A stretch of 64,000 bases of DNA, from contig NC_089232.1 in assembly GCF_963924675.1 (NCBI RefSeq), positions 29,772,842 through 29,836,841 on the forward strand, given 5' to 3'. Within the stretch, counting starts at the first letter, position 1; every line of letters begins with the position of its first letter. The translations under genes and the position numbers were made by a program. The notes under the pieces are model-generated. The model was not told where the DNA came from. It searched no databases and saw only the letters and a program-made list of their open reading frames with translations. Below, piece by piece: positions 1 through 11,175 of this stretch. The stretch comes from Phocoena phocoena. Its lineage: Eukaryota > Chordata > Mammalia > Artiodactyla > Phocoenidae.

Positions 1-1640
1 CTCACAGAGCCTATGCTTTGCCTGCAGGCCTCACTCAAACAATTCTTCACAGTGCCCAAGCCCTGCCACCTCTCCCTGACCTTGGGTTCCCAGAGGGAGA
101 GGGAGGGAGTGTGGACATCCAGTCCTGGGAATGCCTGGGGTTGGGAGAGCTGAGCTATTTTGGGATTGTTTACATTTGGAATCTTCCTGATCTTTGGTCC
201 CAGAAAAACACCCACATGTTGGAAACTCTTCTGAGTTATTCACTATTGGGGTTTTTCTTCATCTCCTTCAGCTTTTTCTTCTTCTTGGATGGAAAAAAAA
301 TCTGCTAGTGATTAGTCACAACCTGTGAGGCTCAGCTTTTGACAGCCCCACTGAGAAGAGAGAGACAAAGAGGCTCAGAGAGGGGCCCATGGGCAGATGT
401 TGCTTGGAAGGAAATGTGGTTCACAGCATTGACCTCCCGGGGTGAGGGATGGTCAGTTCACCTCTAACTGCCAAGGGACAATTGCTCCCTGGACCATGGC
501 TGTTTCATTCCAACCCTTCATCCCGACTTAACTGGGGAGCACAAGCCAGAGCATGCATTAGAAGGAGGCCTGGGGGTCAGGATGTGGGGAAGCAGGCTAA
601 AAAGAGAGGAGAGGGGAGCAGGTACCAAGCACAAAGGATGTCTGCCCAATGGGGTCCTTTGGACCATGGTCTCCACTGACAACCAAGAGTGTCAGTTTCA
701 GGGTGGAAGTATAAGCTGTGACAATCCCATACAGCCTTGGACATCCATATGATCCTTGGCAGGTCTTATTACATGTTTGGGCTCCTGGAAATCCCAGGGT
801 GTGAGCAGGCCTCCTGCTTTTTTGTGAGAAGGCTAAGGGTCAGTTGAGGCTGAGCACTGTCCACAGAGACAAGGACAAAGGGAGATTGTTTGAGCTGAAG
901 AACTAGGGCCTGGAAGTCAGATCTGGATCCAATTTTAAAATCTAAGGATTGTGAAACGTGGTGGGGAGGGCGTAATAAAGGGAATCTGGGAAATAACCCT
1001 TGGTGTGGGTCTTTTTAAAGAGGTTTCAAAGCAACAAAGGGAAAATCAATTAATAGAATAAGTAACAATACAGCAGGCTAGCTTAATGTCAGTGGAATGG
1101 CAGGGCTGTCCCTAGGTTGTATGGGACCCCAGGAAAATATATTTTTGTCAGGCTCCTATCTATGTAAACAATTTGAGTCATTCAAAATCAGCGTGTCAGC
1201 ACCATTCTGAAAGCCCAGTCTCGTGTGATCCCACATAAAAAATAATTCACCAGCCAGGGGAGCAATCCACTTGCCAGACTGCCTGCCTGGAACTAAGCGT
1301 GGCCGAGGCTCCAGGATGACTGCATAGGCAGGAGTCGCATTGTTTTTTGGGACATCTGGTCGACCCCACACATGGGGTAGAGGTTTGGAGGGCACTTGAA
1401 GGAAGAGAAAGAGGGACTGGAGCCCACACCGGTCCCAGTTAAAGTTCAGGGTGCCCCACTCAGATGGCACTGCCAGCCCTTGTCAGTCCTAACCACAGAA
1501 GGGACCTAAAACTTTTAAGGAATGCACTCCAAGGCACAGGGGCTATCTTTCCCAGGTCTAAGGATGGTACTGAGACTAGAGGCAGTGACATCTCAGCAGG
1601 GCACCTTGTACCTCTGTGATGGGGGAAGAATTATGGGGGG
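1..1640. other. No gene seen; unclassified DNA
   Basis: Short open frames only, with no recognisable protein. 1070-1220 looks like a weathered interspersed repeat, but I cannot assign a family. Confidence 0.5.
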
Positions 1641-1765
1641 CAGGCTGTGTCTTTAGTAGCTGTGTGACCTCAGGCGACCCTCTGCTCCTCTCTGGCCTCA
1701 AGTTCCGCATCCATAAACCAGTAACCGTAATGCCTACGCTACAGAGCTGTTGTGAAGTGTAATAG
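1641..1765 (+). repeat. MIR SINE relic
   Basis: Contains the MIR core wording: AGCTGTGTGACCTCAGGC, then a CCTC..TCTGGCCTCA segment, then CATCCATAAA, ending in a TTGTGAAG tail. Old and diverged. Confidence 0.7.
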
Positions 1766-4190
1766 CCCAGTGCCCCGGTCCTGCCTCTGCCTTCAAAGGG
1801 TGGAGTTGCCCGTGGGCAGCGTGGTCCAGGTCTAGAATCTTGACCCTGCCTTTCAGCATCTCCAAGGTGGGGCTGTGCTGGCCGACATCACTTCTCCTTG
1901 CCCCAGGTACTAGCTCTGAGGAGGAGCTCATCTCTTGAGAAGAGGAGTCTCAAGGCCAGGCCCCTGGTGCGGGAGGGCAGAAGGCCGAGGTACAAGCGTG
2001 TTATCCAAAACAAGCGGTTGAGGCCAGCAGGGTTCAAGCTGTGGGAGGAAGGCCCAGGCTGGGTCACCCAAGAGAGGGTCTTGAGGATGTTATGCCAGCA
2101 GAGACACTGCCAGCTTGGACTGAAGGGGACAGAGAGGATGAAATAAGAGAAGGCAGAATGACAATGAAAGCAAAGACTGGAATGCCACAGCCATGAGCCA
2201 AGGAATGTGGACAATCATCCATCCTGGGAAAGGTGAGGGGATGGACTCTCCCTCTGGGGGCTTTGCGTCCAGGAGCTCAGGAAGTGTTTGGGCTGAGAGT
2301 CATTCTGGTCTTGTCTTAGGAAAAGAATGTAGCAGCTGAGCCCTCAGAGAAAAATATTTAAGTCTCCCTTTTGATTCAGTCCTGTGTGTGACTGAATCCT
2401 AGTGGCTGCCTAGTACAAGTCTACATTCCCATCCCCAAAGTGCCCCCCGAGCCAGCTGAGGATCACCCATGGTCTGGGGTCAGGTGAAGGGTGAGGATCA
2501 GGGCTTGAATAAGCTAAGCAGGCCCTCTCTGACTCCCTCTTTATCTCCCTACTGACCTCTCTCCTCTCGACACTACACTAAGTGGCCTCCTGGAAAAGCC
2601 CCTCTGGTGTCACGTGTTGTTACCTGTGGAGCCAGACTGACAGCCCCTAGGACCCTCAGGACAGTCCAAAACAAGCTAGAACAGCCCCCAGAGATGAAGG
2701 CAAGGGAATCCTTGGCAATGACCCAGCAAAGGCTCCACAAGAGCCTGTCATGAAGGCGCTCCATGTGCTTGCCATCCCCAGAACACTATCCTGCCAGGTG
2801 GCTGGCCTGGCCATTTGCCCACTCTCCTCACTGCAGAGCCCTCTGAATCCTCAGGCTGGGAGGCAGCCCCTGCTCAATCCCCACCTCCATTTGGGAGTGC
2901 CTCACTCCTTCATCTACGGCTACTATTTTTTAAAGCAAACTGTAGTCTGTCAGAGGATTTTGTTTTCTTACTTGCAAATTTGAATGAAAAGTCTTACTAA
3001 GATATAAAAATCAATTCCATTTAATTACAGTACTCATGTAATGCACCAACATTCAAAGAAAGAAGAGACTCCCCTGTACTTTGATGGAATAAGAGCTGAA
3101 GCCTCGGGTGCAATGCCACGCCTGGCAATACAGTCCCATCCCGGTGACAGAATGTGGGACAGGTTCTGGCCCCACCTGAAGAGGAGAAAGATCTAGGTGC
3201 CTGTTGGGTCCAGAGATCTGGAATGAGGGGAGAAGGGATCTCCATAATCGTGCCCCAGATGTCGTTTAAGCCTGAGATTTGCCAAAGTGGGGGAAGTATG
3301 GGAAAGACCACTAAGAAATCAGGACAGATGAAAGATACATGTGAAGGAAAGACTGAGGCCCTACGTATGAGGAGTGCGTCCACAGCACCGGTGGGCCTTG
3401 GCCTAGTTTGGTGACATCAGGATGCTGGTACCACTCGGGTCAACCAGTGCCCTTCTGCTCAGAATATCATTGCCATTTATTACCAACCTCCTTTTAGATC
3501 ACTCTCCTAACTAACAACTCCAGGGAGGGAGGCTGTGCATTATTTCTGCCATTCTACAGCTAGAATAGCTAGGGTGAAGAGATGACATTTTGTCCTTCCT
3601 TGCTGACCCACTTCTTCCCGGAGCTCTCAGGGGCTGGTCCCAGCCTCATATTTTGGTGGAGCCCCATCTTTGCCCCTCACCCGCACTGGCTGGGGTGAAG
3701 GGGAGTCAGAGCTGCCAGAGCCAGGTCAAAGAGGGTGGCTCTCAATGGGACAAGAGGGGCCACTGGTCACCAGGAAGTAGCCCAGCCCTCTTGGCCAGGT
3801 GCCTTCCCCCACCTTCACCAGCTAAACTTCTTAGGCCAGGGCCTCTAGCCTGGACCTGTTGTCCGGGAGCATTGGCACCTTGGGAACCAGCCCTCGCTCC
3901 GTCAGAGAAAGATCAGCCTCATCTCGAGTACCTGTGCCCCCATGTGCCCACTTCATTCTGTTTAGGCCACTTTATGCTAGAATCATGCCTGCCCAGCCTC
4001 CACTCTTAGAGAGTTTCCTAAAGGCAAATTCTGGGTCTCTCTCCCCTCTACTTCTATATATTTACTCCCAAGACTGCTTCTTGCTTATTCTTTGCTTTTT
4101 AGTACCCTGCTATCTCCCCCACAAAAACTTGTTGATACTTTCTCCTCCCAGACACCCATCTGTCTAACTTGGATTTTCCTCCATAGACTG
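1766..4190. other. No gene seen
   Basis: Mixed-composition DNA with only short open frames and no domain-like translation on either strand. No tandem repeat stands out. Confidence 0.45.
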
Positions 4191-4335
4191 ATAGAGATTC
4201 ACCACGTGTTTGCCATTCAATGAATGGGTCTGAGTCTCCCTGTTTGCCGGATGGAGAAAGCAAGTCTCAGAGAGGTTGGGTAACTTGCCTGTCAGGAAAT
4301 AGTCCTGGACCTCTGGCCTCCCAGTCTGGGGTCCT
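4191..4335 (-). repeat. MIR SINE relic
   Basis: GAGTCTCCCTGTTTGCCGGA followed by AGAGAGGTTGGGTAACTTGC is the complement-type MIR pattern. Diverged. Confidence 0.6.
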
Positions 4336-4484
4336 TTCCCCTAGACAACCTCGCCATGGCCTCCTGGCGTTCACACCAGAAAAATCCAGGAGCCGGGACA
4401 AGAACTGGGACAAAGAGGAGGACACTGGGGCCCAGGCCTTGACCCCAAGTTCCTATTTATAATCCTTGTTCCGGAGACAGCCAC

Positions 4485-4700
4485 TTAAACACACATTCCT
4501 GATAACTGAATAATCTTTGGCACCAAGCAAAAAATAGCCTGTGGCCCAGACCACAATTGCACAGCAGAAGAAGTGTGAGCAGGGGCGACGTGGGGCTGGA
4601 CGGCGCAGGACAGGCTACCGAGGGGGGAGAGGGGCAGCAGGCGGGGCCCGGCTTGGGACAAGTGAGTGGGACTGCAAATATAGCCAGTTAAATATAGCCT
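4485..4700. promoter_or_regulatory. Candidate regulatory cluster (speculative)
   Basis: A short AT-richer patch in GC-rich surroundings. It carries CATTCCT (TEAD/MCAT core, 4494-4500), an NFI-like TTGGCACCAAG (4517-4527) and an inverted RUNX-type pair TGTGG..CCACA (4540-4555). Such motifs occur often by chance. The only support is their closeness. Confidence 0.2.
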
Positions 4701-5630
4701 TGCCGACCTGGACATGGGGCCAGCCTCCTCTGCAGGGAGTGTTTCCCAAATCAGCTTGGATCTCCTTTTCCCAAAGGAAGTGAGAGCCAGAGGCCTGGAG
4801 GGGAGGAGCTGGAGGGACCTTGATGGCAGTAGGGCTCAAGGCACTGCAGAAATCTGCAAACAACTGGGGACCAAAAGCAGTAGCCCTGCTGACATCTTCA
4901 GGAAGTGCCAGTCTGATGGGGAGGAGGGGCCATGCCCTGAGCCAGATAACAGAGGGTTTCTCATTCCCCAAACCAGCTGGTTAAGACCCTGTGCACCTTC
5001 CAACTCCAGAAGGACTGATGCTGAGGCCTCTTTTTCCAGAGGGCTCAGGCCAGGGCAGAAATGAAAGTGAGAGACATGGAAAGTTCTGGAGTCCAGAGCC
5101 CTGAGGGAGCTCGGAAGCAAGCAGGAGGCCTGACTCAGGTGGAGGCCTCAGAAAAGCAGCCATGGCTCCTCCTTCCCTCAGGGTCTCCCTAGAGCAGGAT
5201 CTTGGACCAGTAGGCCCCAGGTTGATGCCAAGGTGCTGCTATAGGGGTGACATTCTTGGCAAACGTTTCTCTGCTCCTAACAGTTCCGGCCCACCACCCT
5301 TCAGTTGCTCCGCTGAAGCAGGAACTTGGTTCTGAGCTCTAAATTTGAGGGAGTCAGCGTGCCCACCTTTCAAGGGTTCACAGACGATTGTAAATAGGGC
5401 AACAACGCCAGATCTGAGGCCCTCCTACCTGCATGGAGGCATCACTGGCATTCTGGGAGGTTCAGGCAGCGTCTCACTCAAGGTTGGGGATAAGCCTCCT
5501 CACCGGTCCATTACTGTAAGACACCTGAAGAAGTCTTGCCTTAGTCCCTGCTGCCGCTGTCCCCTGAAAACCCCCTCCACGCCCAGATGTCCCCAAGCCC
5601 CGAAGGTCGCCAAGCCTGCAGAAGGCCAAA
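4701..5630. other. No gene seen
   Basis: GC-moderate DNA with overlapping short open frames on both strands. None resembles a known protein. Confidence 0.45.
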
Positions 5631-5647
5631 CTGTACTGCTTTCCTTC

Positions 5648-5854
5648 CTTTTTTTTTTTTTTGCGGTACACGGGCCTCTCACTGTTGCGGCCTCTCCCGT
5701 TGCGGAGCACAGGCTCCGGACGCGCAGGCTCAGCGGCCGTGGCTCACGGGCCCAGCCGCTCCGCGGCATGTGGGATCTTCCCGGACAGGGGCACGAACCC
5801 GTGTCCCCTGCATCGGCAGGCGGACTCTCAACCACTGCGCCACCAGGGAAGCCC
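5648..5854 (-). mobile_element. CHR-type SINE (cetacean), with target duplication
   Basis: A tRNA-derived SINE of about 205 bp. On the minus strand it starts GGGCTTCCCTGGTGGCGCAG (Pol III box A/B region) and ends in a poly(A) tail, seen as T(12) on the plus strand. It is bounded by a perfect 17-bp duplication CTGTACTGCTTTCCTTC at 5631-5647 and 5855-5871. It differs from the copy at 41562 by about ten bases, mostly at CpG sites. Confidence 0.93.
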
Positions 5855-6430
5855 CTGTACTGCTTTCCTTCTGATCCTCCTTGGCCCTGAGGCATCAGGG
5901 CCCCACAAAGAAACAAAAAGAACATCCCTGTCCCTGTTACTGTGCTGTGGATCCCCACGTATCACTGCTTGTGCTCCAAATCCCACAAAGTTCAGCACTT
6001 CCCTCTCTGCCAGGGGTGTGGTCTACACTTAGCACACTTTGCTTGCCCTTCCAATTTGGGGGAATCCTCCTAGAGTGTGGTCTTGTGGGAAGAAATGCCA
6101 CATCCATCACTTCAGAAGATGAGGGTGCCAGGGCCAAGTATTCTGTGAAGCTCAACAGGGAGAATGCCAAGAGGAACCCCTCAGCCTCCCCAGGTTGTAG
6201 CCATCAAGGGTGCTACAAGAGTGTGGGGAAGGGGCTGGCCATGCAGGCCCGGGGCAACCCACTCTGGGGTCCCAGTGTGGGGCACTGACCCTTCATTTCA
6301 CAAAGATGCCCAAGAGCCCCGCACCAACTAGCCAGGTGGTTTGCTAATTACCGTGGCTATGAGTAAATGAGGCCCAGGAGCTACTCCGGAAACCACTCAC
6401 AGTCAGGTGTGCTGGGAGTGATGGCGGAGG

Positions 6431-8050
6431 CCAGCCGAGACAGTGGGGACAGGGGTCAGGAAGGCCTCTGGAGGCCAGGGAGGCAGAGGGTGCAAGGGAT
6501 TCCAGACAGGGATCCTGTGCATAAAAGGCCCAGAGTGAGAGAAGGATGTGGAAGAGGGGCAGTGTGCCTGGTGCTGAGAATGAGAGGGGAGAGAGACAGG
6601 AGAGGCAGGATGCTGGAGGAGGGAGAGGGGGCCAGATCATGCCTTGGACTCCATGTTAATGGGAATCTTCCTGAGGGCAATAGGGAGCCATTGAAGGGTT
6701 TTAATGGGGGCGGGGGCAGGTAACCTGATCTATTTCTAGGTCAGAAGTGTCCTTTGGCCACAGTACGGAGAGTGGATGGGGTGGGGGTCGGGGGGTAGAT
6801 GGGATGAGGGCAGACCAGTTAGGAGGCACTAGCAGATGCCCAGGGGAGCAATGGTGTTAGCCTGAAGATGGGAGGACGGGGTGGAGAGAGCTGGGCAGTC
6901 CTGAGATGTATTTAGGAAATAGAAATCATAAGATATGGTGAATACTTGGATGTGGGAAGGAGAGACAGAGAGAAGTAAACCATTTACTCCTTCATTCATT
7001 TATACATTCACTTATCAGCTATACAATGGACACCTAACACATGAAGTTCTTTGCTAAGCCCTGGGGATACAGTAGCGAGCAGACAACAGGTCTCTGCTCT
7101 CGGGGTTTACATTCTACATGCATAGGGGCAATGCAAAATAAACACATAAAGAAATTCAAAATCATTTTAGGTAGTGGCAAATGCTGTGAAGGTAATAAAA
7201 CAGGATAAATAATACAGAGCGGTTTGGGGAAAGGTCCTGCTTTAGACAGGATGTTCACTGAAGCCATTTCCAGAGAAGAGAATCAAAGTGAAAAGGCTCA
7301 GAGTGGGGAAGGATGTGCACTTTCTGAGGAACAGAAGAAAGACCAGTATAACTGGGGTGTAGTAAGTGAGGAGAAACTTGGAGAAAGTGAGTTTATTGGG
7401 TTAGGGCCCACCCCAGTGACCTCATCTTAGCCTAATTAATTATATCTGCAAAGACCCCACTTCCAAATAAGGTCACATGCTGAGGTACTGGGGTTAGGAG
7501 TTCAACATATGAATTTGGAGGTGGACACAATTCAACCCATGACATTGGCGTTCAGTCCTATGCTCGGTAAGTATAATTTGGTACTAGGGATCTTAGGTAG
7601 TTACACGGTTGAGTATCCAGTGAAGAACTAGTGGGTGGTGATGCTCTTTCTTGAGGTGGTAATACTGAGGGGCCAGCGTGGGAGAAAATGACAAGTTCAG
7701 CTTTGAACACGATGATTTTTGAGGTGTCTGCAAAAGATTCAAGAGGAATATCCAGTAGGCAACTGCACATATGTTGTGGAGCACAGGAGAGGAGCTGGGG
7801 CTAGAGGTGTTCATTTGGGGGCCATGAGAATCTCAGGCAGTAAAGTCAAGGAGATACATGAGGTCATTGGGAGACATGATGTAGAGGGAAAATAAAACCA
7901 ACATGTAGGGGCTCTTTGCTAAGGAACACTGATAGTTTAGGCCTGGGCTAAGGTGACTCCAAAGTAGACTGAAAAGGGGCAGCAGAGACAGGTGGAATAT
8001 TGGGAAAGAGCGATACCATGTGAGCCAGAGGAAGGCAGAGTTTCAAAAAG
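6431..8050 (-). repeat. L2 LINE relic, interrupted
   Basis: Blocks of diverged L2 read in complement: GGGAGCCATTGAAGGGTTTT near 6687, GCCCTGGGGATACAGTAGCG near 7058, and TATCCAGTAGGCAACTGCAC near 7749. The stretch 7395-7545 looks like a different element. All open frames here are non-functional. Confidence 0.6.
7395..7545 (+). repeat. Probable ERVL-MaLR LTR fragment
   Basis: Contains GGGCCCACCC, CCAAATAAGGTCACATGCTG and ACACAATTCAACCCATGACA, wording seen at the 3' end of MLT-type LTRs. The family call is from memory, and the fragment is short. Confidence 0.45.
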
Positions 8051-8474
8051 GAACAAATTGACTTCTACTTCTGGTACTGATGGGCTAAGTTATTTGGACC
8101 AGTCCTCCTACTGAGGACAACTGAAAGTGATAGGGGATTACTTTTAAAAACATAATCTTAAGAGCACAGAAAAGCTCACAAGGAAATGGAAATTACCAGA
8201 CTGAATCTAGAAGGAGGAGACTGCCCAGAAAGTTAAGGGAACCCCCCAACCCTGAAGGCACTTGCCAATCTGTAAGACAAAGCTTCAAAGCCAGGCTGTG
8301 ATTTTTCACACCTCTCATGAAGAGGAGGAGAGCATAGAAAGCCCAGGGTTTTCCCAAGTTCTGACAGCCCACTCCCACATTAAGCTGGAATTATGAAGAA
8401 CTGAACCCTCAAGGGTGAATCGAAAGTAAAATGGCCACTCACTTTCTCTTCCCCCAGCACCCATGCACACGTGT

Positions 8475-8477
<3 letters not shown>

Positions 8478-8519
<42 letters not shown>
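8478..8519 (+). repeat. (CA)n microsatellite
   Basis: About 21 uninterrupted CA units directly before a MIR relic. Confidence 0.97.
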
Positions 8520-8520
<1 letters not shown>

Positions 8521-8705
8521 ACCAGGCTACCTGGGTTCAAGTCCTAGCCCTTCATTTTAACTTAAGCTCTCTGAGTTTCGGTATCCTCATTAACAAATTT
8601 GTGATAACAACAGACCATGGTGAAGATGGTGAGTTAATACACGTAAAGAACTTCGAACAGTGCCTGGAATATACTAAGTACCCCATAAATGTTAATAATT
8701 CTACT
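8520..8705 (+). repeat. MIR SINE relic
   Basis: Reads TACCTGGGTTCAAGTCCTAG, then a TCTCTGAG..TTTCGGTATCCTCAT core and a CCTGGAATATACTAAGTACC tail with a TAAATGTTA end. This is a near-full MIR layout. Confidence 0.75.
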
Positions 8706-9084
8706 ACCTGAGATGACAACTTCTTACTCAGATGACTGCTTTGTGAATGTGGAACTAGAAAAGGGGTGTGGAATGGTTTGGAGGGAAATTTTACTGTGCT
8801 CAGGGGAAGCCTAGGAAAATATCTCAACTCCACAAGAGAGAGCCCTCCCCCATTTCCTGAGCCTCTCTTCCCTGAACGTGGCTGGAAAGCAACAAACAGC
8901 TCTTATTCCTCTGATCTTTTTCATTCTAATCTCACCATTCCAACCCACCCACCCTCTCGTAAATGAGCTAAGTAAGCACCAACGTGCTAAGTACAGTGAC
9001 TGTAGCTGTGAACTCAAAGGAGTTTCTTAGTGCCCGTGCCTCGATTTCACATCAATTTCACTAAACCATCTACAGGGCTGGGTT

Positions 9085-9862
9085 GCTGTTCCAGTTACCT
9101 ATTGCTGCATAACAGACCACATCAATCCTAACGGCTTAAAACAGGGGTCAGCAAACTATGGTCCACTTTGTGTTTTTGTACAGTCTAAAGGCTGAGAATG
9201 GTTTCTTATATTTTTAGAGAGTTGGGAAAATATCCAAAAAATAATAAAGTTTTATTAAACACAACCACATCCATTCATTTATGTATTGCCTGTGGCTGAT
9301 TTTGCAGGACAAGAGAGTAGAATCGTTGCAATAGCGACCTAATGACCCACAGAGCCTAAAATATTTACTATCTTGTCCTTTACAGAAGAACTTTGCCAAC
9401 CCCTGGCTTAAACTCTTAAGCTCTCAGTGGGGACAAGTTATCTCTGCTCCTTCCAGGATCACGTGGGGTGGCTTGAGGCGCGGAGTGACTCACTGTTGGC
9501 GTAAGAGCGCCTGACATCCTGCTCACTCACCTGTCTGGCGGCTGGTGGGGGCTGTCGGTTGGGACCTCAGCTGGAACCATTGGTCAGATCCCCAACGTGT
9601 GACCTCCCCATGTGGCTGTTTGCCTTCCTCACAGCACGGTGGCTGGGTTCCAAAAGTAAATGTCCCAAAAGACAGGAAGTGGAAGCTGCCAGTTTCTTAA
9701 GACCTGGTCCCAGAAACTGGTACAGCATCATTTCCACCATATTCTTTTGGCCAGGCTGCCACAGAGCCCAGACTCAAGGGCAGCGGACATAGACCCCCAC
9801 CTATCATTGGAAACAGTGTCAGAGAATTTGGCGGCCATGTTTTTAATCCACCACAGTTGTTG
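9085..9862 (+). repeat. Probable MaLR-type LTR relic, split by a hAT element
   Basis: Starts with CCTATTGCTGCATAACAGACC and ends near TTTTTAATCCACCACA. The inner part contains CACCTGTCTGGCGGCTGG and CATATTCTTTTGGCCAGG. It resembles mammalian MLT/MaLR LTRs from memory. The hAT element at 9142-9405 sits inside it. Confidence 0.45.
9142..9405 (-). mobile_element. Non-autonomous hAT-Charlie DNA transposon, 264 bp
   Basis: Imperfect terminal inverted repeats CAGGGGTCAGCAAAC and, at the other end, TTTGCCAACCCCTG. It is bounded by an 8-bp duplication GCTTAAAA (9134-9141) and GCTTAAAC (9406-9413) with one mismatch, diagnostic of hAT insertion. No transposase frame. Orientation is assigned by the tail-first consensus as remembered. 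Confidence 0.85.
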
Positions 9863-10984
9863 TGAGGATTTGGGGGCACATGGCAGGGGCTCAATAAAGA
9901 GTAGCTCTTATTATTACTGTTAACCAGCATCAGCGTCACCATCATTTCTGATTATGCTTTAAGGAAGTCTTTGCTCCCTAAGTGTTTACTGACATAGATT
10001 CGGATTGCAACTGGTCTAGAGTGGAGTGTGGACATCCCTATTTTTCGGAAGCTCCTCAGGTAATTCTAATGTGCAGATTGAGTTGAAGACCACTGGGTAT
10101 GAGAGCAATTCTAGCCTTTGCTGTCAGCCCACATACAGTAAATCCATTTCTCTAGCCCTCTGTGTGAAGACTTGAGGGTGAGAATCTGGTTCAACCCTGA
10201 ATTTCCTGCAGAGCCGAGGCAAGACAGGGTCCTCGGGTGATGACAGTAGGGTCATATGCACCTGAGGGTCTCAGGATTCCAGCCCTCCAGTTGGGTCACC
10301 CTATTTCCTGCAAGCTTGTTTTGACACGGGGCTGACACAGAGCAGAGGAGCCTGGCCTTTTCTTAGCTTTCGCAGCCCCTTCATGTCCTCGCTTCTCCTT
10401 CTGGAATGGACAGCTTCCAAGACAAAACATTGAAAGAGGCATAAGGTCAGGGCAAAGAATCTGTTTGGTTGCCCCTTTCCCTGGGCAAAGGAGCAGCATT
10501 GAGTGGGTTCGCTGGTTGTACTAAGGGATGAGGAATGGGTCTGAATGAGATGAAGACTCAGACTTGCTGGAGGCCCCAAAAGCCCACGACCAGCTGGGTC
10601 ACATCTGAAGAGCTCTTGCCGTGGGCCACATTCCACGTCAAAGCCTGGCCTCCAGATGCCAAGCTCCAAAGTCAGGGCCACCATCTGCCATGGCCCCCAT
10701 AAGACCTCCCAGACTGCAGCCATGTGCAGGAGTCCTGTCAGCGGGGAGCTGGGACCTTCCAGTTGCAGAGCACTTGGACTGACAGATCTGCTGCTCCCAC
10801 CCCAGGCCTCACCACGGACTTTGGAACTCGGAGCTACTAATGCTGAGATATCATAATGTCTCCACTGGAGGAGGCGCCAGGCAACCTTTCAACAGCTGGG
10901 GCTTTGGGAGGTCACAGGACTCACTGCAAGTCTCATCCACATCAATTACATTGAGGAGAAACTGCTTCCCAGTCACACTCAGCC
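9863..10984. other. No gene seen; one MER5-like scrap
   Basis: Around 10040-10095 the wording TCAGGTAATTCTAATGTGCA and AAGACCACTGG fits the end of a MER5-type hAT relic. The rest shows nothing recognisable. Confidence 0.45.
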
Positions 10985-11175
10985 CTAATTCTGGTCACAT
11001 CAGTGTAACCTCAGACTGACCGCAGACTGACCCTGACACTGACTCAGACTGATTCCAGCCCTGGCCATGACCAACCTCTGGCACTGGCCACAAAACTGAT
11101 CATGTCCTAAGACTAACCCTGACCCCAGCCACAAAACCAATGCTGACCATGTCCACAGACTGACTTCTGACCTAT
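10985..11175 (+). repeat. Degenerate ACTGACC / CTGACC repeat
   Basis: About 190 bp built from diverged copies of GACTGACCCTGACC-like words alternating with CCAGCC and CCACAAA. A similar composition recurs at 62140-62290. Confidence 0.6.

Noticed and set aside
5345..6032. Overlapping open frames of 95-181 codons
   Set aside because: They run through a CHR SINE. The same reading recurs at 41533-41906 and 48667-48979, where other copies lie.
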